Shown here piece by piece: positions 1-11,622 of a stretch of 64,000 nucleotides of DNA. Under the pieces are notes generated by a model. That model saw only the letters and a list, made by a program, of their open reading frames with translations, had not been told where the DNA came from and searched no databases. Origin of the DNA: Apostichopus japonicus (Eukaryota; Echinodermata; Holothuroidea; Aspidochirotida; Stichopodidae); the NCBI RefSeq assembly GCF_037975245.1, contig NC_092572.1:8625001-8689000 (forward strand), given 5' to 3'. The stretch's first letter is position 1; each line of letters opens with the position of its first letter. Both the position numbers and the translations under genes were made by a program.

Positions 1-465
1 GATAAGAATATTTTCATGCCTACATTTATGCATCATCGTGAATGTACGGCTCTTTTTTAGCTTCATTTCTCGCCTACCATAAACGCAGTGCTATCTTTTC
101 AAATAAACCGTCTTTATCTTTATCACGGTATTGATATAGTACATTTATGCACCCTCTCAGTATTCATATAGGCCTTATAGTAGGCCTACACACGTACATG
201 TTCCCTCGAACAGCTGAGAATCTCATGTTACCAGGGTAATGCTTAATACAAGTTTCAACTGGATGCCCTAGCAATCGGTACCTATAGGAATGTAACTATG
301 TGTAATTGTGTATTGCATGTGTATAAGCCTATAATAACCTGCATGAGGCAATTTTCTTCATCGAATAATATAAAAGAGCTCTCGAACATTCTAACGTAGC
401 GCCTGAAACAAGATTGACAGGGACAATTTTCCCAAAATAACACCCGAAATTAAAGAAAAAGTATT
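1..465. other. Non-coding flank, nothing recognised
   Basis: AT-rich sequence with many stop codons in all frames. I see no gene, tRNA or clear repeat before the tandem repeat that starts near 466. Confidence 0.5.
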
Positions 466-780
466 TTGGATCCTGATTATGAGATATTTCGGACATGATA
501 TCCCTATTTTAAAGTTGGGTATATGCCGCTTGGAAAACTTGGGAAGTGCCGTTTCCGGCCATCTAGAGGGTTTGTAAATCCCCAAATTTTCTTGTACGCT
601 TCGCGCCAACTCATTGGATCCTGATTATGATATATTTCGGACATGATATCCCTATTTTAAAGTTGGGTATATGCCGCTTGGAAACCTTGGGAAGTGCCGT
701 TTCCGGCCATCTAGAGGGTTTGTAAATCCCCAAATTTTCTTGTACGCTTCGCGCCAACTCATTGTGGCGCTACGCTTAGA
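466..780 (+). repeat. Tandem duplication (148-bp period) of a GCGTAGCC-family repeat
   Basis: The block starting GGATCCTGATTATGA at 468 recurs at 616, period 148, almost unchanged. Each unit holds GGGAAGTGCC, TTTCCGGCC and CTTGTACGCTTCGCGCCAAC. These also occur at 1886-2015, 37870-38160, 54028-54739 and 55790-55948, so this is a dispersed family. Confidence 0.85.
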
Positions 781-840
781 TAGTCAACAAGGTCATACCC
801 CCCCCCCCCCACTCGGAAGTTCGGATCGCCGCCCATGTCC

Positions 841-1163
841 TCATGCAAGCAAGAGGTGTAAAAGATCGGCAAAAGCCGGCACTGGGGTTCGAACCACCAC
901 TGCAAAAGAGAGTCTCGCTCTACAGCTAATACAGTGCGCCAAGCCATCGCGCCACTGTATAGGCTGAGATATCATGCTGATTATCTAATAGTTAGGGCTC
1001 CTCATGCAAGCAAGAGGTGTAAAAGATCGGCAAAAGCCGGCAGTGGGGTTCGAACCACCAATGCAAAAGAGAGTCTCGCTCTACAGCTAATACAGTGCGC
1101 CAAGCCATCGCGCCACTGTAAAGGCTGAGATATTATGCTGATTTTCTAATAGTTAGGGCTCCT
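841..1163 (-). repeat. tRNA-derived SINE, head-to-tail dimer
   Basis: Two copies of a 161-bp unit (from 841 and from 1002). On the minus strand each has an A-box-like TGGCGCGATGGCTTGGCGC and a B-box GGTTCGAACC, the internal promoter of RNA polymerase III. The copies differ by few bases. A dimer with an exact period suggests tandem duplication rather than two insertions. Confidence 0.75.
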
Positions 1164-1883
1164 CATCGTGAAGAGGGAGAATCCCCGCGTAATCGATGTA
1201 CAACAATGGAACAATGACGCTGTTGATCATCTGCGGGCTGAGTTGGACAGTACAGACTGGGATATGTTTGTGGAGGCCAGCGCTGACCTGGATGAACTGA
1301 CACGTACAAAAATCGATTACATATCTTTCTGTGTTGACAATACCATCCCTAAGAAGGAAGTCAAAGTTTTCCCAAATAACAAACCGTGGATCACAAAGAA
1401 GGTGAAGAATATCATCAACAAGAAGAAGGGCCTATTCAAGAGGGGTGACTCGGGCGCACTGAGGGAGGTACAAACGGAGCTTAAAAGAGTGATCGCCCAG
1501 GAGAAAGCCGCTTACCGGGACAAGATAGAGAAACTGTTCACAGACAATAACATGAAACGTGTCTGGGAGGGTATTCGCCTTATGAGTGGCTACAGTAATA
1601 ACTCTAGTTCTCGCCACATACCAGAAATGAGCCCTGAATATGCCAATGATTTGAATCACTTTTATAACCGTTTTGACCAGCAAGATTTTACACATGAATA
1701 TAGTAAGCTTCAAACCCTATTGACAAATTTTACTTGTTTTAATTTGGTTTTTAATTTTTCTTCTCTTTTCTTTCTTCAGGGAGTCTTCTACATTGTTAAG
1801 GTATTGTATGCTTTATAGAAGACTTCCTTTCACATTGTATATTTGCACGTGAAAAAAAAACAAAATAAATCAAATCAAATCAA
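1164..1883 (+). pseudogene. Non-LTR retrotransposon remnant, internally deleted
   Basis: An open frame (about 1168-1818) reads through PWITKKVKNIINKKKGLFK and EKAAYRDKIEKLF, then NNMKRVWEGIRLMSGY. This is the endonuclease-to-reverse-transcriptase linker common in CR1/L2/Rex-like LINE ORF2 proteins. After LNHFYNRFDQQDF it passes straight into a 3'-UTR-like stretch ending in an A-rich run and (CAAAT)n near 1851-1881. The whole reverse transcriptase is therefore gone. Recognised from family pattern only; subfamily not fixed. Confidence 0.7.
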
Positions 1884-1885
1884 TT

Positions 1886-2015
1886 TTTAGGCCAAAATTT
1901 TCTTCTACGCTTCGCGCCAATACATGGTGGCGCTACGCTTAGTTAGTTTGCAGAGCCTGTATACGGCTCCCTACAGGTTCGCCCCTTCCTTTGCAAATTC
2001 CTGGCTACGCGCTTG
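1886..2015 (+). repeat. GCGTAGCC-family repeat, short copy
   Basis: Contains CTTCTACGCTTCGCGCCAAT and GGTGGCGCTACGCTTAG, and ends with AAATTCCTGGCTACGCGC, the inverted-repeat terminus seen at 37870. Confidence 0.75.
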
Positions 2016-3540
2016 ATGATTCGTACTAAGTTGTTGAACGAGCAGCATGTTATGAAGCTAAGCTAGCATTCGTACGTGATACGCACTTTCTATAAATAAT
2101 TATTACACTACTAACACACTGCGATAACGACATTTGTTTTTAGGACACTGCACATCTGGCTGTCTTACAAAATATGAAAGTTTATATTGTCCATCAGTTA
2201 AGTGTGTCAGATGTATTTAAGTCCAGACATTGGACAATAAACAAGAATCATCCTACTGGAAAAATTGTAAAAGAGCACCATGTTTGTTTTTCTGATATAT
2301 TATGTAAAAGAACATGTAAAAGAATTCAAACAGGAAACAAAATCTGCTGATAATATGATATCATATGATAATGATGAAACTGGCAAAACATTGCACCAGA
2401 TCGCATCTAAGGACCTTCAATTGTTCAAAAATATCTCAAAGGGGAGGGACACCCCCTCCCCTTAGACCCCTCCCCATATCAATCGCAACAAAAGTGCCCC
2501 CCCCCCTTTCAAATTCCTGGCTACCTCGCTGATTTGGGCCACAATTCTGGTTGACAGCAGAAATTTGATACTGGAGTTCGCACTTCCAGCTGTAAAGCTG
2601 GGTGCTTATCACTCTTGTGTACACAAATTGCATGGCCAGGCAAGACCACTGTTTATTACGCTTGTGTAACTTCAGAGATGGCTTCTTTTGCATTTCAAAA
2701 CTTGTTTGTAACCATTAATTATAACAATTATTTAGCCCATAGGAGGCTGGCCTATGTCGTATGATTATAGTTCGAAGTTGATCAACCATACAACCAATTA
2801 CCTAACATCACAATATGCTATTAAATAGTATTATGTAAAACATCGTAAAATTAGAAAAAAACATTGCAACTCTTGGCAACAAATAGGTTGCAATATGATA
2901 TTTCTCACCGCTCAAGGAGTGCCATTTTACGACGAAATCAAACGTTTCTCTACCATGTGCTATGACAGTGAACTTGCGAATTTGCTCTTCGGTTTGAGAT
3001 GAAATTCACATGTAGCATTTCAAGGCGTTTTCATCTCCCGTAGGAGCTGACTTGCTGGTAGTTGCTGCGAACGTCATGCCAGTTCATAAGGGGTTACAGC
3101 TTTTTACGTTGCATTTAATGATACTAAAATATATACCGATAACCGACAGTGAAACAGTTAGTTTCACCATGGAGGTAAAACTAGACATCAATGGTTTCAC
3201 ATTAGCCCTTGCACTATAGCCTCGCGAAATGTTGACGGTACTACAAAACAAACAAGCTAACAGAAAGTTTTTTAATTTTTTACCAATGATTTGAATGTAT
3301 AATTGCGAGTCAAAGGCCAAGTTGTTGCCCTGTGAGAGCTAGATATGAGTCGAGACACATTTTCTCTCCATGATTTGACTGTTTTCATGTCCACCACGCC
3401 CCCCCCCCCCCCCACGCGATGTGCGGCACAGATAGGCTTGTGTAAGAAACTTGAGTATGTACTACAGTACTTCCCTTCTAATTCTACAACGGTAGTTAAT
3501 ATGGCGCTATACAGATTCATCAGACAAACGCGTGCAGTGA
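2016..3540. other. Non-coding stretch with transposon scraps
   Basis: A stop-free run at about 2143-2350 (+) reads as protein but matches nothing I can name. A piece near 2436-2530 shares CACCCCCTCCCCTTAGACCC with the element at 59685-60052. A C-homopolymer lies near 3399-3413. No host gene seen. Confidence 0.45.
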
Positions 3541-3557
3541 CCGTTTCAATCCGGTGA

Positions 3558-3835
3558 TGAATCTGGTGATAAATCTGAATCCTGTGATGAATCTTGGGAT
3601 GAATCCTGTGATGAATCCTGGGATGAATCCTGGGATGTATCCTGGGATGAATCCTGTGATGAATCCTGTGATGAATCCTGGGATGAATCCTGGGATGAAT
3701 CTTGGGTGAATCCTGGGATGAATCCTGGGATGAATCCTGGGATGAATCCTGGGATGAATCCTGGGATGAATTTCTGGGATGAATCCTGGGATGAATCCTG
3801 GGATGAATCCTGGGATGAATCCTGGGATAGCTTCA
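3558..3835. repeat. 12-bp minisatellite
   Basis: Over twenty copies of GGGATGAATCCT with point variants and a few indels. Read on the minus strand it gives a Gly-Phe-Ile-Pro repeat, which is just a product of the period being a multiple of three. Confidence 0.9.
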
Positions 3836-3837
3836 GG

Positions 3838-3935
3838 TTGGTCGTAGTGAAAGTGAATGGGGGCTGAGGTTAGTTCCAAGGTGTTTCGACAACACAGCTA
3901 GTTGACCTCTAACGTCACTTCCGTTTCAGATTCGC
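3838..3935 (-). repeat. Inverted single copy of the satellite-related unit
   Basis: On the minus strand it reads CGGAAGTGACG, AGGTCAAC, TTGTCGAAACACCTTGGAAC, TAACCTCAGC. The same order, on the plus strand, occurs at 11322-11395. It borders the 12-bp minisatellite on one side and faces the satellite on the other. Confidence 0.75.
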
Positions 3936-4069
3936 TGATCGTATTGTGGAGTTTTGGGATGTGTTGGGGATAGAGATGAAGATGCTAGTTACTTTTAGAG
4001 CATTTTTAAAACGAAATGCATAAAATCAAGTCAACAAATGATGGAAAACGAAACATTCAGTGTGCGGTC

Positions 4070-6330
4070 CTAACTGTTTGCATCACTAAGGTAAGCGAAA
4101 CCCTCAGATCTAGGCCCTAGGTAAAGATGGTACACGAAACACTCAGTGCGCTGTACCAGGTGTCTGAATCACTGTGTCTGTGATGTGGTGTCGAAACACC
4201 CTGCATGGAATTCCAAGTGTTTGAATCACTGTGTCCTGGTGAAACCCTCAGAATTGCAATACCAAGTTTTGTTGTCGAAACATCCTGAAACTAGCCTCAA
4301 CTAGCTGTGTTGTCGAAACACCTTGACACTAACCTCAGTGAAACCCCTCGGAATGCAATGCCAAGTTTTGTTGTCAAAACACCTTCAAACTAGCCTCAAC
4401 TAGCTGCGTTGTCGAAACACCTTGACACTAATCTCTTTGTTGTCGAAACACCTTGAACCTAGTCTCAACTAGCTGCGTTGTCAAAACACCTTGACCAACT
4501 AGCTCCTTTGTCGAAACACCCTGAAACTAGCTGCGTTGTCGAAACACCTTGACACTAATCGCTTTGTTGTCGGAACACCCTAAAACTAGCCTAAACTAGC
4601 TGTGTTGTCGAAACACCTTGACACCCATCTCAGTGAAACCCTCAGAATGCATTACCAAGTTTTTTTTTCGAAACACCTTGAACCTAGCCTCAACTAGCTG
4701 CGTTGTCGAAACACCTTGACACTAATCTCTTTGTTGTCGAAACACCTTGACCAACTAGCTGCGTTGTCGAAACACCCTGAAACTAGCTGCGTTGTCGAAA
4801 CACCTTGACACTAATCTCTTTGTTGTCGGAACACCCTAAAACTAGCCTAAACTAGCTGCGTTGTCGAAACACCTTGACCAACTAGCTCCTTTGTCGAAAC
4901 ACCCTGAAACTAGCTGCGTTGTCGAAACACCTTGACACTAATCGCTTTGTTGTCGGAACACCCTAAAACTAGCCTAAACTAGCTGCGTTGTCGAAACACC
5001 TTGACACCCATCTCAGTGAAACCCTCAGAATGCATTACCAAGTTTTTTTTTCGAAACACCTTGAACCTAGCCTCAACTAGCTGCGTTGTCGAAACACCTT
5101 GACACTAATCTCTTTGTTGTCGAAACACCTTGACCAACTAGCTGCGTTGTCGAAACACCCTGAAACTAGCTGCGTTGTCGAAACACCTTGACACTAATCT
5201 CTTTGTTGTCGGAACACCCTAAAACTAGCCTAAACTAGCTGCGTTGTCGAAACACCTTGACCAACTAGCTCCTTTGTCGAAACACCCTGAAACTAGCTGC
5301 GTTGTCGAAACACCTTGACACTAATCGCTTTGTTGTCGGAACACCCTAAAACTAGCCTAAACTAGCTGCGTTGTCGAAACACCTTGACACCCATCTCAGT
5401 GAAACCCTCAGAATGCATTACCAAGTTTTTTTTTCGAAACACCTTGAACCTAGCCTCAACTAGCTGCGTTGTCGAAACACCTTGACACTAATCTCTTTGT
5501 TGTCGAAACACCTTGACCAACTAGCTGCGTTGTCGAAACACCCTGAAACTAGCTGCGTTGTCGAAACACCTTGACACTAATCTCTTTGTTGTCGGAACAC
5601 CCTAAAACTAGCCTAAACTAGCTGCGTTGTCGAAACACCTTGACCAACTAGCTCCTTTGTCGAAACACCCTGAAACTAGCTGCGTTGTCGAAACACCTTG
5701 ACACTAATCGCTTTGTTGTCGGAACACCCTAAAACTAGCCTAAACTAGCTGCGTTGTCGAAACACCTTGACACCCATCTCAGTGAAACCCTCAGAATGCA
5801 TTACCAAGTTTTTTTTCGAAACACCTTGAACCTAGCCTCAACTAGCTGCATTGTCGAAACACCTTGACACTAATCTCTTTGTTGTCGAAACACCTTGACC
5901 AACTAGCTGCGTTGTCGAAACACCCTGAAACTAGCTGCGTTGTCGAAACACCTTGACACTAACCTCTTTGTTGTCGGAACACCCTAAAACTAGCCTAAAC
6001 TAGCTGCGTTGTCGAAACACCTTGACACTAATCTCAGTGAAACCCTCAGAATGCAATATACCAAGATTTGTTGTCGAAACACCTTGAACCTAGCCTGAGC
6101 TAGCTGCGTTGTCGAAACACCTTCACACTAATCTCTTTGTTGTCGAAACACCTTGACCAACTAGCTGCGTTGTCGAAACACCTTGACACTAACCTCAGTG
6201 AAACCCTCAGAATGCAATACAAAGTTTTGTTGTCGAAACACCTTGACACGCAGCCTCAACTAGCTGTGTTGTCGAAACACCTTGACACTTATCTCAGTGG
6301 AACCCTCAGAATGCAATACCAAGTCATCAT
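4070..6330 (+). repeat. Satellite array with 383-bp higher-order period
   Basis: Built of variants of a unit centred on TTGTCGAAACACCTTGA followed by CTAGCTGCG, CTAATCTCTT or CCTCAGTGAAACCC. The landmark ACACCCATCTCAGTGAAACC recurs at 4621, 5004, 5387 and 5770, an exact 383-bp spacing. The central part is therefore a higher-order repeat of almost identical copies, and the edges (before about 4480 and after about 6050) are more diverged single units. Confidence 0.95.
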
Positions 6331-6984
6331 TCATTCACTTCCCATGCTCCATTAATCCAATGCTTTATTCCTCACTGTGCCCCATTAATCTACCATACCC
6401 AATTCATCTAACACACCATTCACATACCTCCATTCATTCACCTACTAACCCCACCCACCTTTTGCCATCCACTGATCTACCAAATATACTTCTAACCATT
6501 TAGTCAGTCCAACCTTAATTACAACCTTTACTCACTCTATTGCAATTCAACACACCTAGCGTTTAGTTTAGTCTGACATAAGTTTCTAAAAGAAACATGC
6601 TCAACTTTTTTCCCATAGACACCAAATAGGGCTTACCTACAGTATTAACCAAATCAAATGTTATTAAAGTCTATTATATTTCCACTCTATTCTATTGACA
6701 CTATTGTTTTTCTCTACTTCTTTTCCAGACGCTTTGTGGAGGTTGATCTGACAGATTTACATACAGAAGGACGGCTAACATGTGAACATACAGAGAGACA
6801 AATGGACCAGCAGACAAATAAACAGATGAACAGTAACGGTGTTATGTCCCCTTTTCACCAACTTTGTCGGCAAAGAGATAATAAGTGCTTTGCATAATGA
6901 CATAACACAGGTGCATTGACCAGGAATCAAACTAGGAACCTCTTGCTGTGTGGCTTTGCTAAAAACTTTTAAAAAGAAAAGTAC
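6331..6984. other. Non-coding, no gene seen
   Basis: Plain AT-rich DNA. Around 6905-6960 the minus strand has a loose tRNA T-arm-like string (GTTTGATTCCT) that may be a SINE scrap. Nothing else supported. Confidence 0.4.
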
Positions 6985-7440
6985 TAATAACTTTGTGTAG
7001 GGTTGAGTTAACTTACTTTCCTTGCTCCAATGCAACCATGCCTGTTCCATTTGAAAGGCATATAAAAACTTCTGTGTACCTGGAAACACTGCATGCAGTG
7101 CTTGGTATTCTTGTTCGGAATAGTCAAGCATGAAGAACTTGGGGTTCCATTCAAGGTTCCATCTTTGATGATGTCAAGGGCCTCTGTTATCACAACAGTT
7201 GTTTCATTCTCTGTGATGAATTCAGCCACAGGACTAAAACCAATCTTGGTCCTCACAAATACCAAGAACAGGCAGAGCATATTTTGTGGTCTTGTAGGTG
7301 GCATCAATGAGTACCATGTCTCCATAACGCTTTAAAAGCAGTTGTTGCTGGCTGGTCTGATGGATGAACAGGAAAGCAGTGCTTTCTCTGGTGTCATAGC
7401 TGTCATCTTCCATGTCATCCCTATCATCTGTGTCTTGGAC
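6985..7440 (-). pseudogene. Decayed MULE-type transposase fragment
   Basis: Three minus-strand stretches in shifted frames follow one another in family order: FLFIHQTSQQQLLLKRYGD then LIDATYKTTKYALPV (about 7395-7285); VRTKIGFSPVAEFITENET (about 7260-7200); WNPKFFMLDYSEQE then ALHAVFPG and EQAWLHWSKE (about 7155-7015). This is the MULE/DDE domain layout; the Asp of LIDATYK and of MLDYSE are the expected catalytic acids. At least two frameshifts separate the pieces, so it is dead. No terminal repeats were identified. Confidence 0.7.
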
Positions 7441-9900
7441 AATACCTTGTGTTTTGGGCTTTCTATGTGTAAATGAGCGATTGTAACAAGAGGCCTATTC
7501 TTGTGTGGGCGTACATGTATATAGTGTAGCGTTAGGCTATGGTGCGCTTGTAAGCGACGCATCGCTGTTTAATTACGTAACAGAGGTTTCAAACATATCA
7601 GGCGTGGCGCGCTGTTTGTGGTGCGTGCGTGCATCTGGTGTGAGTGTGTGCGTGTGGTGTGATAGAACTTTCTTGTGTATGAAAAGATTTGGCAGAGCTT
7701 ATGAATGAGGCGGTGAGTATGGATGGTTGACCGGCCAAGACTTGTGAGCGAGTGAGTTTGTTTGATTCATATGTTGTGACTTGTAAGCTTGTGACTTGTA
7801 AGTAAATTATGCTTTATATTTTATATTTAGTTTGCTCCAGTTGAGTTGTTAATTTATTCAAGTAAACCGTTGCTCCAGTTGAGTTATTAAATTATCCAAG
7901 TAAACCGTTAATCTTTTGTTTCTGCGTTATCTTTGCAACTTCTCTCCCCTGAGTCATCATACTTTTGGAAGGGCACGCCAGTATAGAAAACCACTAAATT
8001 TACATATGGATCCGCACATCTGAGATAGCTGTTTGTTTTGGCTTGTCTGAGCACTTGCGAAGAAAAAAACAATCTCGGTTGTCTTCACTTTGCCATGCCT
8101 TCACTTTTTCTTCTAGATTGAGTTGATCAAATTGTGAAAACCTGCCTTTACATAGTGCCAGCTGTATGTAGTTTCTTATTGTTCTGTTTGTGGGAAAATA
8201 TCACCTGTCATGTTTCAGAGGATTGGAGTCAGGACAAAGCTCATTATAGACAAAATGCTCAAGTGTCTTTCCATAATTCCTTATATAGTCTTGTTCCTAA
8301 CTTCATGATGAATATAGCAAAAACTGCAATTTTTTTTTACAAATGTCACAATGTAAATTGATCCTATACAACACTTCTACCAGCCTAGATCAGTTTCTTG
8401 AATATGTGGCCTGATACTTGTTCATCTGGGCTATATATACAGAGCCTCTTCTTCCTTCACAATTCGATATTATGCAGCTCTTCAAGTGAAAGCATGATGT
8501 TGGGTCTGAAGTGGGTACCAGGGAGAATAAAATAAGGAAGGTGCCTCTGTCCATTAGAGAAAATTGTGGTTTTATTAAGCCCCTATACGTAATATGGTGA
8601 AGCTTTTCATCGTTTAGTAAGCCTATTTCCAAGTAATGGTTTTTCAGGAAAACCTGGGAGAGGGAACAAGGGCTTCCCCCCCACCCATCCCCTTTGGGAA
8701 ATTTGTATTTCTAGTTGTGTATTTGAAAATTTGCTCAAGGTCTGGGAAACTGTGGGACAAGACCTTATAGAGTGCACCTGCCCCCACCCCCAGATTCCTG
8801 TCAGTGGGTTTGTTTGTACCTCTTGTGTACCAGATAAAAACTTCACATTGTTAAGTATGTTATGATTCTTGCATTGTTTGTGTAACAAAGAAATATAAAA
8901 TAAATAAGTTTTATCTGCTTGTTAGAAGTTCCTACACTCTTTGTCCTTCCTGAAGCAGGCAATGTTTTTGATCCTTCCAAGTTTGCTGGACTGAGCTGCT
9001 GCAATTTTCTTTAGACCTAACGTACACACTCCGCCAAGGTTTTGTTGCCAATCAAAAGCAGCTGGTAGTGAGCTTTAACAACATCAGCTCCCAGTTTTCT
9101 TGTTTAAAAAGGCGGGCACTGTCTTATGTGTTGTTGAAGAATTTTACACAATTTTTTTTACATTGTTGTATCAAGTTAACTGTAAATTAAGAGACCTTTT
9201 TGTACTGGAATTGCACTTCCAAGTGTGTGGTGACCCAAGATGAACAAAAAAAAAATTATATCACACATTCACAGACAAAACTCCTCTGTAAGAAATGTCA
9301 GAATATTCATTGATTGATTTGCCAAATTGCCAAACAAAATTTCTATCATGGGATTAGCCTTTTTTTTCTATAGCAATTAAGTCACATGCACAAATGATCA
9401 AATTCTTCTTGGAAACTGAGTGGCTTAATCTAATCTGTTGGTGGACTTGAACCACCTGCTGAATAAATTCTGCATCACCTGAACAGACTTTTATTATGGC
9501 CAAACAAATTACCAAGAAGAAATAAGTTACTTAGATTGACAGTTCACTGGCACCTTAAATACTGAAATTAGCTTCTACCAGACTTCTGTAGACCTAACAT
9601 AGTGCCTATCTGAACGTATTTATTGTTATTATTAGTTTAGTAGAAAAATAAGGATCAGGAGGGGCACTCAATTCCCAAGGACCCTATAGGAGAGAAAAAT
9701 CTGAAGACATAAACACTCAGACCCGATTACAATGCTTAAAGTGCTTGTCCAAAGCATTCTTAACCCATTCACACTTCTTGCAAGTACAACTTTCTCAGGC
9801 AAACCGCTGTAAGTTTTCACAAAACTGAGCAAGCTTACCCACCAATTCCATTACGACATATCCCTCCTGTCCTGACAATACACAACATACCCCGTCCAGG
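7441..9900. other. Intergenic, no gene seen
   Basis: AT-rich with scattered short open frames lacking family marks. A minus-strand B-box-like GGTTCAAGTCC near 9435-9450 may belong to an old SINE. C-runs occur near 8677 and 8784. Confidence 0.4.
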
Positions 9901-9904
9901 GGAA

Positions 9905-10722
9905 TTCCACGAGACCGAAGGTCTGCGAGACCGAATTTCCGAGAACCGATGGTCCGTGAGACCGATGGTCTATGGAGCATGCCCCCTAAATTCTTCACTG
10001 GTGGACATCCCTGCCCCCCCTTAAAATCTGAAGAGGTAAGAGAAAACGGGCGATTTAATCCAGTTTAAAACACTTTTTTACATTGACAAATTACAAAATA
10101 TTATTATCAAATATTATTTGAAATTCGAGTAGTCTAAAGAATTTTGACTCCTTACAGTAGTAGAACCAAAAACCGCAACATGTTCCCTTGTTATAGCCGG
10201 ATACTGTCATTATTATCCCACTTTATTGTGAAATCAGGATTAATTAGGGGTCAACTTTTAACCTCTAGCCCGTAACAGTTGACACAATTTCCTCATAATA
10301 AACCAAACGTCTAATTTACTTCCTAAAATTTGTACTTTTTGTAGCACAAACACACAGCAGGGGGGTTAGACTTTTAAGAGCGGGGGCTTTTGCCCCCTGC
10401 AACCCCCTCTGGTTACGCCACTGTATCAATGCAAGCTGCCCCTGGTTACGCCTCAATGCAAGCTGCCCCAGCCCCCTTGCGCAACTCACTGGTATCCATT
10501 ATGAAAAGAAATGGCTGTAAATTCTTTTAAATAACACTCTTTATCAAGGTAATATTACCGGTAGTAAGATTTGTCTTACCAAGTGCTATTATAGGCCTAG
10601 TAGTTTAGGTCTCGCGGGGCCTAGTATTTAGTAATAGTTTCGGTCTCGCGGACCTTGGTCTCGAAGATCTTCGGTGTGGCGGACCTTTTTACTTTCGGTC
10701 TCGCGGACCTCGCAGATCCTCA
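9905..10722. mobile_element. Candidate element with GTCTCG inverted repeat ends
   Basis: The left end (9910-9973) has four spaced copies of GAGACCGA/GAGAACCGA. The right end (10607-10722) has GGTCTCGCGGACC and relatives in the opposite orientation. The two ends are roughly inverse complements about 800 bp apart. The middle contains a separate GC-rich scrap ending TGGTTACGCCACTG. Interpreted as a non-autonomous DNA transposon; no transposase seen. Confidence 0.5.
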
Positions 10723-11321
10723 AGAAGAACAGTTAATTCAGCAAAAATTTTACAAATACTTCTAGCATTGGTAAAGACAATCTTCAGCTTATCCCTGTAG
10801 TGTAACTTGTGTAACTAGGCCTAGCCTAGGACCTAGGCGTACCTTAGCATGCCTCCTGATATTATTAGAAATGACTTTCCTTCCTTTCAAAACACCTAGG
10901 CCTATAACTTATAAGCACCTCCACTAGAAATATAATCCTTATCAAAATTTATGCCTGCCCCCATCGACCCCCAATTTCGTTTAAACATAGCTGTTCAACA
11001 GAGTAATTCATCAACCATTCTGGCTAACGGTTATGCCGTTAGGCCTACAGTACCTTAGGCTACGTCTTGGGGCCTAAGCTGTGGCAGCTACAACCTGCAA
11101 CAAAGCCTGGTTCATATAATTTTCTCAAACGTTAAAAGTTCAAGTCAAGAGAATACATTTAGGTCTAATCTTTACGTCCAGGCTTCAAACCCATGCTGCC
11201 CAGTTGCCGTCATCTTCAGGTTAATCTTCAGCCTGAGTAGCCGTCATCAACAACTTGTACAAGTAATTTACACTTTCCATTTCGCGCCATTGCAATAGGA
11301 ATACTAGAGAGGGCTCTTGAA
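10723..11321. other. Upstream flank of PPOX
   Basis: Non-coding, with repeated TAGGCCTA-like words. No TATA-type promoter could be picked with confidence. Confidence 0.4.
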
Positions 11322-11395
11322 AACGGAAGTACGTCACAGGTCAACTTCTCTGTTGTCGAAACACCTTGGAACTAACCTCAGCCGTGAATGGGAGG
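11322..11395 (+). repeat. Orphan satellite-related unit beside the PPOX start
   Basis: Reads ACGGAAGTACGTCAC, AGGTCAAC, TTGTCGAAACACCTTGGAAC, TAACCTCAGC, ending about 130 bp before the PPOX ATG. It is the inverse of 3838-3935 and related to the array at 4070-6330. Confidence 0.75.
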
Positions 11396-11523
11396 GTGCT
11401 TGTGTGTTTTATAACTAACGTACAGTAGGATTACTTCGATGCACCCAGTTCGACATCATCAATCAGTCGAAATTGGAGGTCTAGCCGGCCTTTCAACAAT
11501 GACAAATTTTGTTATTATCAGAA

Positions 11524-11622
11524 ATGGCTTCCAAGTTTGTTGAGAACATAATTTTGGGTGGTGGTATCAGTGGACTGTCTGCTGCATTTTATTTGAAAAC
11601 GCTTGGACGAGAGTCAGAAAAG
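11524..11622 (+). CDS. PPOX: PPOX coding exon 1 (residues 1-33)
   Basis: Carries the start codon and the first beta strand and glycine loop of the FAD Rossmann fold (I-L-G-G-G-I-S-G-L). It ends in phase 0 at a GTATTG donor. No cleavable presequence is visible, which is usual for animal PPOX. Confidence 0.93.

Noticed and set aside
2280-2465. Short plus-strand open frame
   Set aside because: No homology or splice support, and it ends inside a repeated GC-rich scrap.
3520-3879. Minus-strand 119-codon frame with Gly-Phe-Ile-Pro repeats
   Set aside because: Produced entirely by the 12-bp minisatellite; no start context, signal or flanking coding sequence.
4070-6330. CRISPR array
   Set aside because: Repeats are not separated by unique spacers of fixed size; the structure is a higher-order satellite in a eukaryote.
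9425-9490. tRNA-like B-box on the minus strand
   Set aside because: GGTTCAAGTCC fits, but no convincing A-box or cloverleaf; at best an old SINE scrap.
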